Shown piece by piece: positions 21,817-31,515 of a stretch of 64,000 bases of DNA (within the stretch, counting starts at the first letter, position 1; each line of letters starts with the position of its first letter). The DNA lies in the NCBI GenBank assembly GCA_031253995.1, contig JAIRVG010000061.1, positions 1 to 64,000 on the forward strand, given 5' to 3'. This DNA comes from Paucimonas sp. Its GTDB lineage: Bacteria; Pseudomonadota; Gammaproteobacteria; Pseudomonadales; Pseudomonadaceae. Position numbers and translations under genes: made by a program. The notes beneath the pieces were generated by a model. It worked only from the letters and a program-made list of their open reading frames with translations, did no database searches and was not told the DNA's origin.

Positions 21817-23127
21817 ATGCTCCGCGCCCTGATCCTTCTAGCCCTGACCTGCCTGCTCGGCCCGGCCTTCGCCGACGAGCGCGCACAAACCCAGCAACAA
21901 CTGGACGCCACGCGCCAGGACATCGCCGAGCTGAAAAAGAAGCTCGGGGCGCTGCAGGAAGAGAAATCCGGCGTGCAGAAAGACCTGCGCGGCACGGAAA
22001 CCGACATCGGCAAGCTGGAGAAGCAGGTAGAGGAGCTACAGAAAGAACTAAAAAAGAGCGAGGGCGAACTGGAGCGCCTCGACACTGAAAAGAAAAAACT
22101 CCAGTCCGCCCGCACCGAACAGCAACGACTGATCGCCATCCAGGCCCGTTCCGCCTACCAGAACAACGGCCGCGAGGAATACCTCAAGCTGCTGCTCAAC
22201 CAGCAGAACCCGGAGAAATTCGCCCGGACCCTCACCTATTACGACTACCTGAGCAAGGCCCGTCTCGAACAGCTGCGCAGCTTCAACGAGACCCTGCGCC
22301 AGCTGGCCAACGTCGAGAAGGACATCGCCCAGCAGCAGGCCCAGTTGCTGGTACAGCAGGGCACCCTCGACGCCCAGCGCCAGGAACTGGAAAAGACCCG
22401 CGCCGAACGCCAGGAAATCCTTGCCAGGCTCAACAGCAACCTGAAGAACAACGACCAGAAGCTCGCCGCCCGCGAACAGGAGCAGGCCGAGCTGGGCAAG
22501 GTGCTCAAGACCATCGAGGAAACCCTCGCCCGCCAGGCCCGCGAAGCCGAGGAAGCACGCCAGCGTGCCCTGCTGGCCGCGCAGGAGGCCGAGAAGCAAC
22601 GCCAGCGCGAGGCCGCCCTGGCCGCCAACCAGGCCCGCCAGCCGCGCGACGATGACGAACCGAAAAAGCCCGTGCGCACCCCGGGCCCGCTGGTTTCCAG
22701 CGACGGCGCGGTGTATGGCGGGGCATTTTCTGCGGCACGTGGAAAACTTCCGTGGCCGGTCAATGGTCGATTGTTGGCACGCTTCGGTGAAAACCGCGGC
22801 GAGGATTCCCGGGCCAAATGGGACGGCGTGATGATCAGCGCTTCGGCCGGCAGCCAGGTGCACGCGGTGCACGGCGGACGCGTGGTGTTCGCCGACTGGT
22901 TGCGCGGGGCTGGACTTCTGGTCATTCTCGACCATGGTAACGGTTACCTCAGCCTGTACGGTCACAACCAGACCCTGCTCAAGGGCGCTGGCGACATCGT
23001 CAAGGCTGGCGAGGCAATCTCCACCGTTGGCAACAGCGGTGGGCAGAGCAGCCCGGCGTTGTACTTCGCCATCCGCCAGCAGGGTCAACCGACCGACCCC
23101 ACGCAGTGGTGCCGCGGTCAAGGATAG
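21817..23127 (+). CDS. envC: Murein hydrolase activator EnvC-like protein
   Basis: 436 residues from MLRALILLAL; the longer ORF start lies in the REP element. Signal peptide (cut near AFA-DE), two long coiled-coil stretches (about 20-275), a low-complexity linker and a C-terminal LytM (M23) domain. The LytM active site is degenerate: KWDGVMI in place of the His/Asp metal motif and LYFAIRQQG in place of HLHFEIR. It is therefore an activator of amidases in septal splitting, as in E. coli EnvC, not a peptidase. Followed directly by ctpA. Confidence 0.92.
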   Translation: MLRALILLALTCLLGPAFADERAQTQQQLDATRQDIAELKKKLGALQEEKSGVQKDLRGTETDIGKLEKQVEELQKELKKSEGELERLDTEKKKLQSARTEQQRLIAIQARSAYQNNGREEYLKLLLNQQNPEKFARTLTYYDYLSKARLEQLRSFNETLRQLANVEKDIAQQQAQLLVQQGTLDAQRQELEKTRAERQEILARLNSNLKNNDQKLAAREQEQAELGKVLKTIEETLARQAREAEEARQRALLAAQEAEKQRQREAALAANQARQPRDDDEPKKPVRTPGPLVSSDGAVYGGAFSAARGKLPWPVNGRLLARFGENRGEDSRAKWDGVMISASAGSQVHAVHGGRVVFADWLRGAGLLVILDHGNGYLSLYGHNQTLLKGAGDIVKAGEAISTVGNSGGQSSPALYFAIRQQGQPTDPTQWCRGQG

Positions 23128-23208
23128 GCTTTACCCCTTTTTTAACGCGCCAGCCGCCTGGCGCGAGGCTCCCCACGGGGCTCACACAGGATCAGGAGTT
23201 CGTTCGAC

Positions 23209-24540
23209 ATGCTGCATTCGCCTCGCCTTACTTCGCTGGCCCTGGCCGTCGCATTGGTCAGCGGCGCGTCCCTGGCCTTCGCCGCCGAGCCGGCCAAGCC
23301 CGCGGCGGCGGTCGCGCCGACCACGGTGACGGCCAAGGCGCCGCTGCCACTGGACGAGCTGCGCACCTTTGCCGAGGTGCTGGACCGGGTCAAGGCCGCC
23401 TACGTCGAACCCGTGGATGACAAGACCCTGCTGGAAAACGCCATCAAGGGCATGCTCAGCAACCTCGACCCGCACTCCGCCTACCTCGGCCCGGAAGACT
23501 TCCAGGAGCTGCAGGAAAGCACCAGCGGCGAATTCGGCGGCCTCGGCATCGAGGTCGGCATGGAAGACGGCTTCGTCAAGGTGGTGTCGCCGATCGACGA
23601 CACCCCGGCCTCCCGCGCCGGCATCGAGGCCGGCGACCTGATCGTCAAGATCAACGGCGCGCCGACCCGCGGCCAGACCATGACCGAAGCCGTGGACAAG
23701 ATGCGCGGCAAGATCGGCGAGAAGATCACCCTGACCCTGGTGCGCGACGGCGGCACGCCGTTCGACGTGACCCTGGCCCGCGCCACCATCCAGGTGAAGA
23801 GCGTGAAGAGCCAGCTGCTGGAGTCCGGCTACGGCTACATCCGCATCACCCAGTTCCAGGTCAAGACCGGCGAGGAAGTCGGCAAGGCCCTGGCCAAGCT
23901 GCGCAAGGACAACAACGGCAAGCTGCGCGGCCTGGTCCTCGACCTGCGCAACAACCCCGGCGGCGTGCTGCAGTCCGCGGTGGAAGTGGCCGACCACTTC
24001 CTGACCAAGGGCCTGATCGTCTACACCAAGGGCCGCATCGCCAACTCCGAGCTGCGCTTCTCCGCCGACCCGGCCGACGCCAGCGAAGGCGTGCCGCTGG
24101 TGGTGCTGATCAACGGCGGCAGCGCCTCGGCGGCGGAAATCGTCGCCGGCGCCCTGCAGGACCAGAAGCGCGGCGTGCTGATGGGTACCGACAGCTTCGG
24201 CAAGGGCTCGGTGCAGACCGTGCTGCCGCTGAACAACGACCGCGCCCTGAAGATCACCACCGCGTTGTACTACACCCCCAACGGCCGCTCGATCCAGGCC
24301 CAGGGCATCGTCCCGGACATCGAGGTCAGCCGCGCCAAGATCACCCGCGAGCAGGACAGCGAGAACTTCAAGGAAGCCGACCTGCAGGGTCACCTGGGCA
24401 ATGGCAACGGCGGCGCCGACCGGCCGTCCTCCAGCAAGGCCAGTGCCGCGAGCAAGAAGGAGCGTCCGCAGGACGACGACTTCCAGCTCAGCCAGGCCCT
24501 CAGCCTGCTCAAGGGACTGAGCATCACCCGCGACAAGTGA
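23209..24540 (+). CDS. ctpA: Carboxy-terminal processing protease (S41 family)
   Basis: 443 residues. Signal peptide, then PDZ domain (about 95-175, with LGIEVGMEDGFVKVVSPID) and the S41 serine-lysine catalytic domain: Ser in GGSASAAEIVAGAL, Lys in GTDSFGKGSVQT. A C-terminal charged extension follows. Periplasmic tail-specific protease of the CtpA/Prc type, likely degrading cell-wall hydrolases or their partners. It lies 81 nt after envC and its TGA overlaps the next ATG. Confidence 0.95.
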   Translation: MLHSPRLTSLALAVALVSGASLAFAAEPAKPAAAVAPTTVTAKAPLPLDELRTFAEVLDRVKAAYVEPVDDKTLLENAIKGMLSNLDPHSAYLGPEDFQELQESTSGEFGGLGIEVGMEDGFVKVVSPIDDTPASRAGIEAGDLIVKINGAPTRGQTMTEAVDKMRGKIGEKITLTLVRDGGTPFDVTLARATIQVKSVKSQLLESGYGYIRITQFQVKTGEEVGKALAKLRKDNNGKLRGLVLDLRNNPGGVLQSAVEVADHFLTKGLIVYTKGRIANSELRFSADPADASEGVPLVVLINGGSASAAEIVAGALQDQKRGVLMGTDSFGKGSVQTVLPLNNDRALKITTALYYTPNGRSIQAQGIVPDIEVSRAKITREQDSENFKEADLQGHLGNGNGGADRPSSSKASAASKKERPQDDDFQLSQALSLLKGLSITRDK

Positions 24541-25307
24541 TGCGCGCGTTCTGCCTCGCCCTCCTCTGCCTGCTGGCCGGTGTCGCTCACGCGGCGCCGG
24601 CCACGGTGCAGAAGGCCTACCTCAGCATCATCATCGACGACCTTGGCCAGAGCCCGGCCAGGGATTCGCGCACCCTCGCCCTGCCCGGCCCCGTCACCAT
24701 GGCGATCATGCCGGACACCCCTCACGCCAGCGACTTCGCCCGCCAGGCCCATAAGGCCGGGCGCACGGTGATACTGCACATGCCGATGGACCCCGCCACC
24801 GGGCCCTACGCCTGGCATCCGGGCACGCCGCTGCCGGAACTGGAACAGCGCCTGGATGCCGCGCTGGCCAAGGTCCCCTATGCCGCCGGGGTCAACAACC
24901 ACATGGGCAGCCGCATGACCGCACAGCCGGAGGCCATGGCCTGGCTGATGGGCGAGTTGCAGCGCCGTGAGCTGTTCTTCGTCGACAGCCGCACCAGCGC
25001 GGCCACCGTGGCAGCGGCCAAGGCCCAGGCCATCGGCCTGGCCAGCGTGTCGCGGGATGTGTTCCTCGATGACGAGCGCACCCCCGAGGCGATTGCCGGG
25101 CAGCTACGCCTGGCCGTGGAGATGGCCCGCAAGCAGGGCACCGCGGTAGCGATCGGGCACCCTTATCCACAGACCCTGGAAGTGCTGGAGCGTGAGCTGC
25201 CGCGGCTCAAGGCCCAGGGCGTGGAATTGATCGAGTTGCGGCAGATGATCGGCGAGCGCAGCAACCGCGCCATGCCCGCCCACGGCAAGGGCGGGATCTA
25301 CAGGTAG
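24540..25307 (+). CDS. Divergent polysaccharide deacetylase (YibQ family)
   Basis: 255 residues from the ATG overlapping the ctpA stop (TGATG). Signal peptide (AHAAP), then a divergent deacetylase barrel: IIIDDLGQ, ILHMPMDPAT, NNHMGSRMT and FFVDSRTSA. Periplasmic. Family members are always found in the envC-ctpA neighbourhood, but their substrate is unsettled. The last 10 nt overlap the 3' end of the convergent binding-protein gene. Confidence 0.9.
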   Translation: MRAFCLALLCLLAGVAHAAPATVQKAYLSIIIDDLGQSPARDSRTLALPGPVTMAIMPDTPHASDFARQAHKAGRTVILHMPMDPATGPYAWHPGTPLPELEQRLDAALAKVPYAAGVNNHMGSRMTAQPEAMAWLMGELQRRELFFVDSRTSAATVAAAKAQAIGLASVSRDVFLDDERTPEAIAGQLRLAVEMARKQGTAVAIGHPYPQTLEVLERELPRLKAQGVELIELRQMIGERSNRAMPAHGKGGIYR

Positions 25308-26026
25308 CGGGCGAACGTGGCGTCGACGAAACCGTCTTCGCGCATCTGGTCCAGGTTGTCCTGGAGTTTCTTCACCAGCTCATCCGGCACGCTCTTGTTC
25401 AGCGCCAGGTAGAGCTGCGTGCCATTGAAGCGCAGCACGGTCTTGAACGCGGTCATGCCGATCTGCCGCGCCAGGTAGCGGCCGGCGGGGTCGCCGGTGG
25501 CCCAGAGGTCGATTTCGCCTGTGGACAACTTCTTCGCGTTGTCCTGGTCGCGCAGCACCAGCACTGGTTTCAAGCCACTCTTCTGCAGGCTTTCGGCAAT
25601 GGCATCGCCCTTGTAGGCACCGACGCGCAGGCCCTTGGCCTGTTCCAGGCTGTCCAGTTGCAGGGTGCTGCCGGCGCGGGCCAGCAGGACCCAGTCATCC
25701 GGGCCCAGCGGGCCGACCCATTTGAACAGGTGCTCGCGGTCCGGCTCGCGGGCGAGGACGAAGACACCGTGGTTGGGGGTGTCCTTGGCCTGCTGGTAGA
25801 CCCGGGTCCAGGGGAAACGCAGGGTCATGCTGTAGGGGACGTCGGCGCGGCGGAACATCTCGCGCACGAGATCGGCGGCGATGCCCTGGATTTCAGGCTC
25901 GCGGGCGAAGCTCTTGCCGTCGCTGGACATGTTGTAGGGGGGGAAGTTTTCGGTCACCAGGACCACGGGCTCGCTGGCTTGGGCGGCGGTGGTCAGGGAG
26001 AGGAGAAAGAGGAGTTTGGTCAGCAT
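25298..26026 (-). CDS. Periplasmic substrate-binding protein, family 3
   Basis: 242 residues from MLTKLLFLLSLTTAAQASEP; the track's longer ORF begins in the REP element. Signal peptide, then an amino-acid-type binding fold (ENFPPYNM, IAADLVREMFRRA, TLRFPWTRVYQQAK, GEIDLWATGDPAGRYLA). No permease or ATPase lies alongside, so it may work as an orphan binding protein or sensor. The type with W-T-R-V/Y core is common in Pseudomonas; the ligand is unknown. 3' end overlaps yibQ by 10 nt. Confidence 0.85.
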   Translation of the reverse strand: MLTKLLFLLSLTTAAQASEPVVLVTENFPPYNMSSDGKSFAREPEIQGIAADLVREMFRRADVPYSMTLRFPWTRVYQQAKDTPNHGVFVLAREPDREHLFKWVGPLGPDDWVLLARAGSTLQLDSLEQAKGLRVGAYKGDAIAESLQKSGLKPVLVLRDQDNAKKLSTGEIDLWATGDPAGRYLARQIGMTAFKTVLRFNGTQLYLALNKSVPDELVKKLQDNLDQMREDGFVDATFARYL

Positions 26027-26059
26027 CGAGAGGGATCTGATTTTTTGGGTGATGCTGAT

Positions 26060-26142
26060 GGCCTCATCGCTGGCAAGCCAGCTCCCACAGGGTCCGCGGT
26101 GCATGCAATCCCTTTGGGAGCTGGCTTGCCAGCGATGAGGCC
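26060..26142. repeat. REP palindrome, family A
   Basis: GCCTCATCGCTGGCAAGCCA and TGGCTTGCCAGCGATGAGGC are near-perfect arms around GTCCGCGGTGCATGCAATCC. It lies between hisF (its 3' end) and the binding-protein gene. Confidence 0.92.
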
Positions 26143-26149
26143 CTGGAGG

Positions 26150-26920
26150 TCAGCGCACAACGATCCCGCGCTGCGCCATGTAGGCCTTGGCCTCCGGCAC
26201 GGTGTACTCGCCGAAGTGGAAGATGCTCGCCGCCAGCACCGCACTGGCGTGGCCTTCGAGAATGCCATCGGCCAGGTGCTGCAGGTTGCCCACGCCACCC
26301 GAGGCAATCACCGGGATACCCAGGGCATCGCTGATGGCCCGGGTGACGCCGAGGTCGAAGCCGCTCTTCATGCCGTCCTGGTCCATGCTGGTGAGCAGGA
26401 TCTCACCGGCGCCCAGGCCTTCCATCTTCTTCGCCCACTCCACCGCGTCCAGCCCGGTAGGCTTGCGCCCGCCATGGGTGAAGATCTCCCAGCGCGGGGT
26501 CTCGCCCGGACCGGAAACCTTCTTGGCATCGATGGCAACGACGATGCACTGCGAACCGAAATGCGCCGCCGCTTCGCCGACGAACTCCGGATTGAACACC
26601 GCCGCGGTGTTGATCGAGACCTTGTCGGCCCCGGCGTTGAGCAGGTTGCGGATGTCCTGCACGGTACGCACGCCACCGCCCACGGTCAGCGGGATGAACA
26701 CCTGGCTGGCCATGCGCTCGACGGTATGCAGCGTGGTGTCACGGCCATCGACGCTGGCGGTGATGTCGAGGAAAGTGATCTCGTCGGCACCCTGCTCATC
26801 GTAGCGACGGGCGATTTCCACCGGGTCACCGGCATCGCGGATGTTCTCGAACTTGACGCCCTTGACGACCCGGCCGTTGTCCACGTCCAGGCAAGGGATG
26901 ATGCGTTTGGCCAGGGCCAT
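26150..26920 (-). CDS. hisF: Imidazole glycerol phosphate synthase, cyclase subunit HisF
   Basis: 256 residues from [21 protein letters not shown], the standard start. TIM barrel with catalytic Asp in CLDVDNGR and Asp in LLTSMDQDG. It combines PRFAR with ammonia from HisH to give IGP and AICAR. Separated from hisA by the family C repeat, which is the only sizeable gap in this his cluster. Confidence 0.97.
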   Translation of the reverse strand: MALAKRIIPCLDVDNGRVVKGVKFENIRDAGDPVEIARRYDEQGADEITFLDITASVDGRDTTLHTVERMASQVFIPLTVGGGVRTVQDIRNLLNAGADKVSINTAAVFNPEFVGEAAAHFGSQCIVVAIDAKKVSGPGETPRWEIFTHGGRKPTGLDAVEWAKKMEGLGAGEILLTSMDQDGMKSGFDLGVTRAISDALGIPVIASGGVGNLQHLADGILEGHASAVLAASIFHFGEYTVPEAKAYMAQRGIVVR

Positions 26921-26930
26921 ATCAGAATCC

Positions 26931-27018
26931 TCAGCTGCAAGCTTCAAGCTATAAGCCGCAAGAAAGAGCGAATCACGATCGCTCTTGCTTGCAGCTTACG
27001 GCTTGAAGCTTGGGGCTT
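26931..27018. repeat. Palindromic repeat, family C, between hisF and hisA
   Basis: The arms AGCTGCAAGCTTCAAGCTATAAGC and GCTTACGGCTTGAAGCTTGGG are inverted around GAGCGAATCACGATCGCTC, itself a small palindrome. Related to the copy behind glnA. Confidence 0.8.
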
Positions 27019-27019
27019 C

Positions 27020-27751
27020 TCAGTAGCTGTCGCAGAAGGCTTGCGCCTCGGCGACATCCAGGGTGCCTTCGTAGATGGCACGGCCGGTGATGGCGCCGAT
27101 GATGCCCGGGGCCTTGGCGTCCAGCAGGGCCTTGATGTCGCCCAGGTTGTGGATGCCGCCGGAGGCGATCACCGGGATCTTCGTGGCTTCGGCCAGGGCC
27201 TTGGTGAAGGGCACGTTGCAGCCCTGCATCATGCCGTCCTTGGCGATGTCGGTGTAGACGATCGCCGAGACGCCATCGGCCTCGAAACGCTTGGCCAGGT
27301 CGATGACCTGCACCGAGCTGACTTCGGCCCAGCCGTCGGTGGCGACGAAGCCATCCTTGGCGTCCAGGCCGACGATGACCTTGCCCGGGAAGGCGCGGCA
27401 GGCTTCGGCGACGAACTCAGGCTGCTTGACCGCCTTGGTGCCGATGATCACGTAGCTCACGCCAGCCTTGACGTAGTGCTCGATGGTTTCCAGCGAGCGG
27501 ATGCCGCCGCCGATCTGGATCGGCAGGTTCGGGTAGCGCTTGGCGATGGCGGTGACCACTTCGCCGTTGACCGGCTGGCCTTCGAAAGCGCCGTTCAGGT
27601 CAACCAGATGCAGACGCCGGCAGCCACCTTCCACCCATTTGGCGGCCATGCTCACCGGGTCGTCGGAGAATACGGTGGAATCTTCCATGCGGCCTTGGCG
27701 CAGACGTACGCAGGCACCGTCCTTGAGATCGATAGCGGGGATAATCAGCAT
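27020..27751 (-). CDS. hisA: Phosphoribosylformimino-AICAR isomerase HisA
   Basis: 243 residues, beginning [20 protein letters not shown] barrel with catalytic Asp in AIDLKDG and Asp in [10 protein letters not shown], phosphate-binding GGI and ASGGI loops. Histidine biosynthesis step 4, same strand as hisB, hisH and hisF. Confidence 0.98.
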   Translation of the reverse strand: MLIIPAIDLKDGACVRLRQGRMEDSTVFSDDPVSMAAKWVEGGCRRLHLVDLNGAFEGQPVNGEVVTAIAKRYPNLPIQIGGGIRSLETIEHYVKAGVSYVIIGTKAVKQPEFVAEACRAFPGKVIVGLDAKDGFVATDGWAEVSSVQVIDLAKRFEADGVSAIVYTDIAKDGMMQGCNVPFTKALAEATKIPVIASGGIHNLGDIKALLDAKAPGIIGAITGRAIYEGTLDVAEAQAFCDSY

Positions 27752-27793
27752 CTGGAAAACCTGTCTAATCAGTAAACAGCGATGCCCGGGAAG

Positions 27794-28054
27794 TCAGTTC
27801 TTCTCGAGCGCCCACAGGTCGCTCTCGATGCTCTCGAAGCGCTCCTTGAGCTGCGCCTGAACATCGAAGATCGCCCTGTTGTAGTAATGCGGTGCGATTT
27901 CTTTGCCGATCAGTTCCAGGACCTCGGCCACCTCGAACGACCCCAGCTGCAGCTCGAAACGGTCTTCGAGAAAGCGCTTGAGGGTGTCCAGGGCCTCACG
28001 CTCCTGCTCGGAGCTGAGGGTCATGACCGGGGTCTTGTTCCGGGAACGGCTCAT
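27794..28054 (-). CDS. DUF2164 domain protein
   Basis: 86 residues. A short basic N-terminus is followed by the DUF2164 core (LKRFLEDRFELQLGSFEVAEVLELI, then IAPHYYNRAIFDVQAQLKERF). Cytoplasmic, function unknown. It overlaps hisH by one base (TAATG) and precedes hisA, so it is embedded in the histidine operon, an arrangement conserved in Pseudomonas. Confidence 0.88.
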   Translation of the reverse strand: MSRSRNKTPVMTLSSEQEREALDTLKRFLEDRFELQLGSFEVAEVLELIGKEIAPHYYNRAIFDVQAQLKERFESIESDLWALEKN

Positions 28055-28692
28055 TACCAGCGACCATCCCAGGCGGCGAAGTTCTGCAGCAACTGCAGGC
28101 CGTGGGTGTGGCTCTTCTCCGGGTGGAACTGGGTGGCGAAGCGCGAGCCCTCGGCCAGCACCGCGGCGAAATCCACGCCGTAGTGACCGCGACCGACCAC
28201 CTGGGTCGGCTTGCCGGACTCGATGTAGTAGCTGTGCACGAAGTAGAAACGCGCGCGGTCGGGGATGTCGTGCCAGAGCGGGTGGTCGACCACCTGGCTG
28301 ACTTCGTTCCAGCCCATGTGCGGCACTTTCAGGTGCTCGCCGTCTTCATGCAGGTCCTTGCCGAAGAAGCGCACCTTGCCGGGGAACAGGCCGATGCCGT
28401 CGACACCGTCGTTTTCCTCGCTGTGGTCGAGCAGCGCCTGCATGCCGACGCAGATGCCGAGGAACGGACGGTCCTGGCTGACTTCGCGGACCAGGGCGTC
28501 GAAGCCCAGGCGGCGGATCTCGCCCATGCAGTCGCGCATCGCGCCGACGCCTGGGAACACCACGCGATCAGCTTCGCGGATGATGTTGGCATCGCTGGTG
28601 ATCAGCACCTTGCCGGCACCCACGTGCTCCAGGGCCTTGGCCACCGAGTGCAGGTTGCCCATGCCATAGTCGATAACGGCGACTGTCTGCAT
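28054..28692 (-). CDS. hisH: Imidazole glycerol phosphate synthase, glutaminase subunit HisH
   Basis: 212 residues from [14 protein letters not shown]. Class I amidotransferase with nucleophile Cys in [11 protein letters not shown] and the His/Glu pair in TQFHPEKSH. It supplies ammonia to HisF. The ORF track's 354-residue version reads into hisB and is rejected. It overlaps hisB by one base and the DUF2164 gene by one base. Confidence 0.97.
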   Translation of the reverse strand: MQTVAVIDYGMGNLHSVAKALEHVGAGKVLITSDANIIREADRVVFPGVGAMRDCMGEIRRLGFDALVREVSQDRPFLGICVGMQALLDHSEENDGVDGIGLFPGKVRFFGKDLHEDGEHLKVPHMGWNEVSQVVDHPLWHDIPDRARFYFVHSYYIESGKPTQVVGRGHYGVDFAAVLAEGSRFATQFHPEKSHTHGLQLLQNFAAWDGRW

Positions 28693-29285
28693 TAGAGGCA
28701 TCCCTTGGTGGAAGGCATCTGCCCGGCCATGCGCTCGTCCAGCTCGATGGCCATGCGCAGCGCGCGGCCGAAGGCCTTGAACACGGTCTCGATCTGGTGG
28801 TGGGTGTTGTGCCCGCGCAGGTTGTCGATGTGCAGGGTGACGTTGGCGTGGTTGACGAAGCCCTGGAAGAATTCCTGGAACAGGTCGACGTCGAAGCCAC
28901 CGACGCTGGCGCGGGTGTACGGCACGTGCATCTGCAGGCCTGGGCGGCCGGAGAAGTCGATCACCACGCGCGACAGCGCTTCGTCCAGCGGCACGTAGGC
29001 GTGGCCGTAGCGGTAGATGCCTTTCTTGTCGCCGATGGCCTGGTTGAAGGCCTGGCCGAGGGTGATGCCGACGTCCTCGACGGTATGGTGATCGTCGATA
29101 TGCAGGTCGCCCTTGCACTCGATGTCGAGGTCGATCAGCCCGTGTCGGGCGATCTGGTCCAGCATGTGCTCAAGGAACGGCACGCCGATATCGAATCGGG
29201 CCTTGCCAGTGCCATCCAGGTTGATCGAGGCCTTGATCTGGGTTTCCAGGGTATTGCGCTCGACGGATGCCTTACGTTCGACCAT
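28692..29285 (-). CDS. hisB: Imidazoleglycerol-phosphate dehydratase HisB
   Basis: 197 residues from [12 protein letters not shown]. Metal-binding histidine motifs [12 protein letters not shown] and [12 protein letters not shown] are both intact. Monofunctional dehydratase without the phosphatase domain of the enteric protein. First gene of the hisB-hisH-DUF2164-hisA-hisF series. Confidence 0.97.
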   Translation of the reverse strand: MVERKASVERNTLETQIKASINLDGTGKARFDIGVPFLEHMLDQIARHGLIDLDIECKGDLHIDDHHTVEDVGITLGQAFNQAIGDKKGIYRYGHAYVPLDEALSRVVIDFSGRPGLQMHVPYTRASVGGFDVDLFQEFFQGFVNHANVTLHIDNLRGHNTHHQIETVFKAFGRALRMAIELDERMAGQMPSTKGCL

Positions 29286-29414
29286 CACCAGCTCCGCAAA
29301 ATCATTGGGCGAAAAAGGCGGTCATTATAGGCCGAGAACGTCGCATCTTGAAACGAAGATGACGTGTGGTGGTGGGGTTTTGCGCCCGATTTTCGGGCTG
29401 ATGGGGAATTCGAG

Positions 29415-29496
29415 GGCTTCATCGCTGGCAAGCCAGCTCCCACAGGTCCGCGGTGCATGCGATCCCTGTGGGAGCTGGCTTGCCAGCGATTGGGCC
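29415..29496. repeat. REP palindrome, family A
   Basis: GGCTTCATCGCTGGCAAGCC and AGCTGGCTTGCCAGCGATTG flank GGTCCGCGGTGCATGCGATC. It lies between the MFS gene and hisB. Confidence 0.9.
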
Positions 29497-29520
29497 GCAA
29501 GAGCGACCCAAAACCCCGAA

Positions 29521-31179
29521 TCAGTGGAACAAAACGGCCGTCTTCTGCAGCGTCGCCCACACACCCCAGGCCAGCGGAATGCCCACCACCAGCCAGGCCG
29601 CGATCACCAGCGGCTTGCTGCCCGGCGAAGCCGACCACTCCAGCACGGTGCTGGCATCAGCGCCTTTGTCATGCCCCAGCGCCTGCTCGGCCGCCAGTTG
29701 CTCTTCGGTCATGAAGTACTTGTCGGCCACCGGACGCACCAGGGCGTTGCAGATGAAGCCCAGCACCAGCAGGCCGGCGAGGATGTACAGAGTCATGTCG
29801 TAGGCCGCGGCCCGCTCGACGCCGATCTTGAGCTGGTACTCGCGCAGGTAGTTGACCAGCACCGGCCCCAGCACGCCCGCCGCCGCCCATGCAGTCAGCA
29901 GGCGCCCGTGGATCGCGCCGACCATCTGCGTGCCGAACAGGTCAGCCAGGTACGCCGGCACCGTGGCGAAACCGCCACCGTACATCGACAGGATGATGCA
30001 GAACGCCGCCACGAACAGGGCGATGTTGCCCAGGTGGCCCATGTTCGGCACCAGCGAGTACAGGGCGAAGCCCAGCGCGAAGAAGGCGAAGTAGGTGTTC
30101 TTGCGCCCGATATAGTCGGAGAACGACGCCCAGAAGAAGCGCCCGCCGATGTTGAACAGGCTGAGCAGACCGGTGAAGCCGGCGGCGATCGCCGCGATCT
30201 GGGCCAGTTGCGCGGCGTCCAGTTCACTGAAGGTCAGGTTGTTGCCCAGCAGCTTGCCGGCGAAGACTTCCTGCAGCAGCGGCGAAGCCATGCCGAGGAT
30301 GCCGATACCGGCGGAGACGTTGAGGCACAGCACCAGCCAGATCAGGGCGAACTGCGGGGTCTTCCAGGCCACGCTGACGTGCACGTGACGGTGGGTGATC
30401 ATCGCGTTGTTGACCTTCTTCGCCGGGGCGGTCCAGCCTTCCGGTTTCCAACCGGTAGGCGGCACGCGGTAGGACAAGGCACCGCCGATCATGAAGACGA
30501 AGTAGATCGCCGCCATCACCACGAAGCTCTGCCATACGCCGACACCTTCAGGGCTGGCGAAGTGGTTCATCAGTGCCGCGGCCAATGGCGCACCGACCAT
30601 CGCACCACCACCGAAGCCCATGATCGCCATGCCGGTGGCCATGCCGCGCTTGTCCGGGAACCACTTGATCAGGGTCGACACCGGCGAGATGTAGCCCAGG
30701 CCCAGGCCGATACCGCCGATCACCCCCGAACCCAGCCACATCAGCCAGATCTGGTGGGTATAGACGCCCAGCGCGGAAATCAGCAGGCCGCCGCACCAGC
30801 ACAGTGCCGAGACCACACCTGCCTTGCGCGGCCCGGCGTGCTCAAGCCAGCCACCCCAGATCGCCGCCGAGCAGCCGAGGAAGATGAAGAACAGGGTGTA
30901 GATCCAGCCCAGCATGGAAATCGGCCAGTCGCAGCTGGACGAGAAGACCTGGGCGAAGAAACCGATGTCCGCCGAACAGGCCACGGGCGCAGTGATGCCG
31001 ATGGCCTTGGACAGTGGCAGCCAGAACACCGAGAAGCCGTAGGCCATGCCGATGCACAGGTGGATGGCCAGGGCCGCCGGTGGAACCAGCCAGCGGTTGA
31101 AACCGGTGCGAGCGACGATGCGCTCCTTGGAGAGGAAGCCAGGCGTGCTGTCGACGGCTCCCGCAGTGATGGTGCTCAT
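29521..31179 (-). CDS. OFA-family MFS transporter (oxalate/formate antiporter type)
   Basis: 552 residues from MSTITAGAVD; the upstream codons in the track lack a ribosome site and are rejected. Twelve predicted membrane helices with OFA hallmarks: IHLCIGMAYGFSVFWLPL in TM1, the loop GGIGLGLGYISPVSTLIKWFPDKRG, and GFGGGAMVGAPLA. Inner-membrane carrier of monocarboxylates or dicarboxylates; substrate not deducible. The N-terminus is somewhat extended. Divergent from the asmA operon. Confidence 0.9.
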   Translation of the reverse strand: MSTITAGAVDSTPGFLSKERIVARTGFNRWLVPPAALAIHLCIGMAYGFSVFWLPLSKAIGITAPVACSADIGFFAQVFSSSCDWPISMLGWIYTLFFIFLGCSAAIWGGWLEHAGPRKAGVVSALCWCGGLLISALGVYTHQIWLMWLGSGVIGGIGLGLGYISPVSTLIKWFPDKRGMATGMAIMGFGGGAMVGAPLAAALMNHFASPEGVGVWQSFVVMAAIYFVFMIGGALSYRVPPTGWKPEGWTAPAKKVNNAMITHRHVHVSVAWKTPQFALIWLVLCLNVSAGIGILGMASPLLQEVFAGKLLGNNLTFSELDAAQLAQIAAIAAGFTGLLSLFNIGGRFFWASFSDYIGRKNTYFAFFALGFALYSLVPNMGHLGNIALFVAAFCIILSMYGGGFATVPAYLADLFGTQMVGAIHGRLLTAWAAAGVLGPVLVNYLREYQLKIGVERAAAYDMTLYILAGLLVLGFICNALVRPVADKYFMTEEQLAAEQALGHDKGADASTVLEWSASPGSKPLVIAAWLVVGIPLAWGVWATLQKTAVLFH

Positions 31180-31515
31180 TATTATTGCCCTCGTAGATAG
31201 GTGGTCCCCTCGGGCCGCAACCGGACGCCCCTCGACTTTGGCGCACGCAGGCAGCGAGTCGTTTTTTCGGGCAGCCGGCCCTGTCGCGACAATCCGTCGC
31301 AGCAAGACCCGGGAACGGGTGCAAGAGTAGCATTTAGCTAGCTAACAAAATCCAAACTGACATCATTGATTCTTTCGCAACTGAGACTTTATTCCGCGAA
31401 ACCTTGCCCCGAATGACGGTCGAACCCCTTGCCACGCAGTGATCGCGGTCGCCAAGGCCGCAAGGCTATACTCTGCGGCTGACTTGAAATGACATCGGAC
31501 TACAAGGACTCGCCC
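31180..31515. other. Intergenic region between the MFS gene and asmA
   Basis: About 335 nt with divergent start regions. The only structure noted is the short palindrome TTAGCTAGCTAA near 31334. AAGGA precedes the asmA start. No RNA gene or clear promoter could be assigned. Confidence 0.6.

Noticed and set aside
25658-27775. 705-residue plus-strand ORF across the binding-protein gene, hisF and hisA
   Set aside because: Antisense shadow passing through a REP element and a family C repeat.
29113-31200. 695-residue plus-strand ORF opposite the OFA transporter
   Set aside because: Shadow frame. The minus strand holds a twelve-helix transporter with family motifs.
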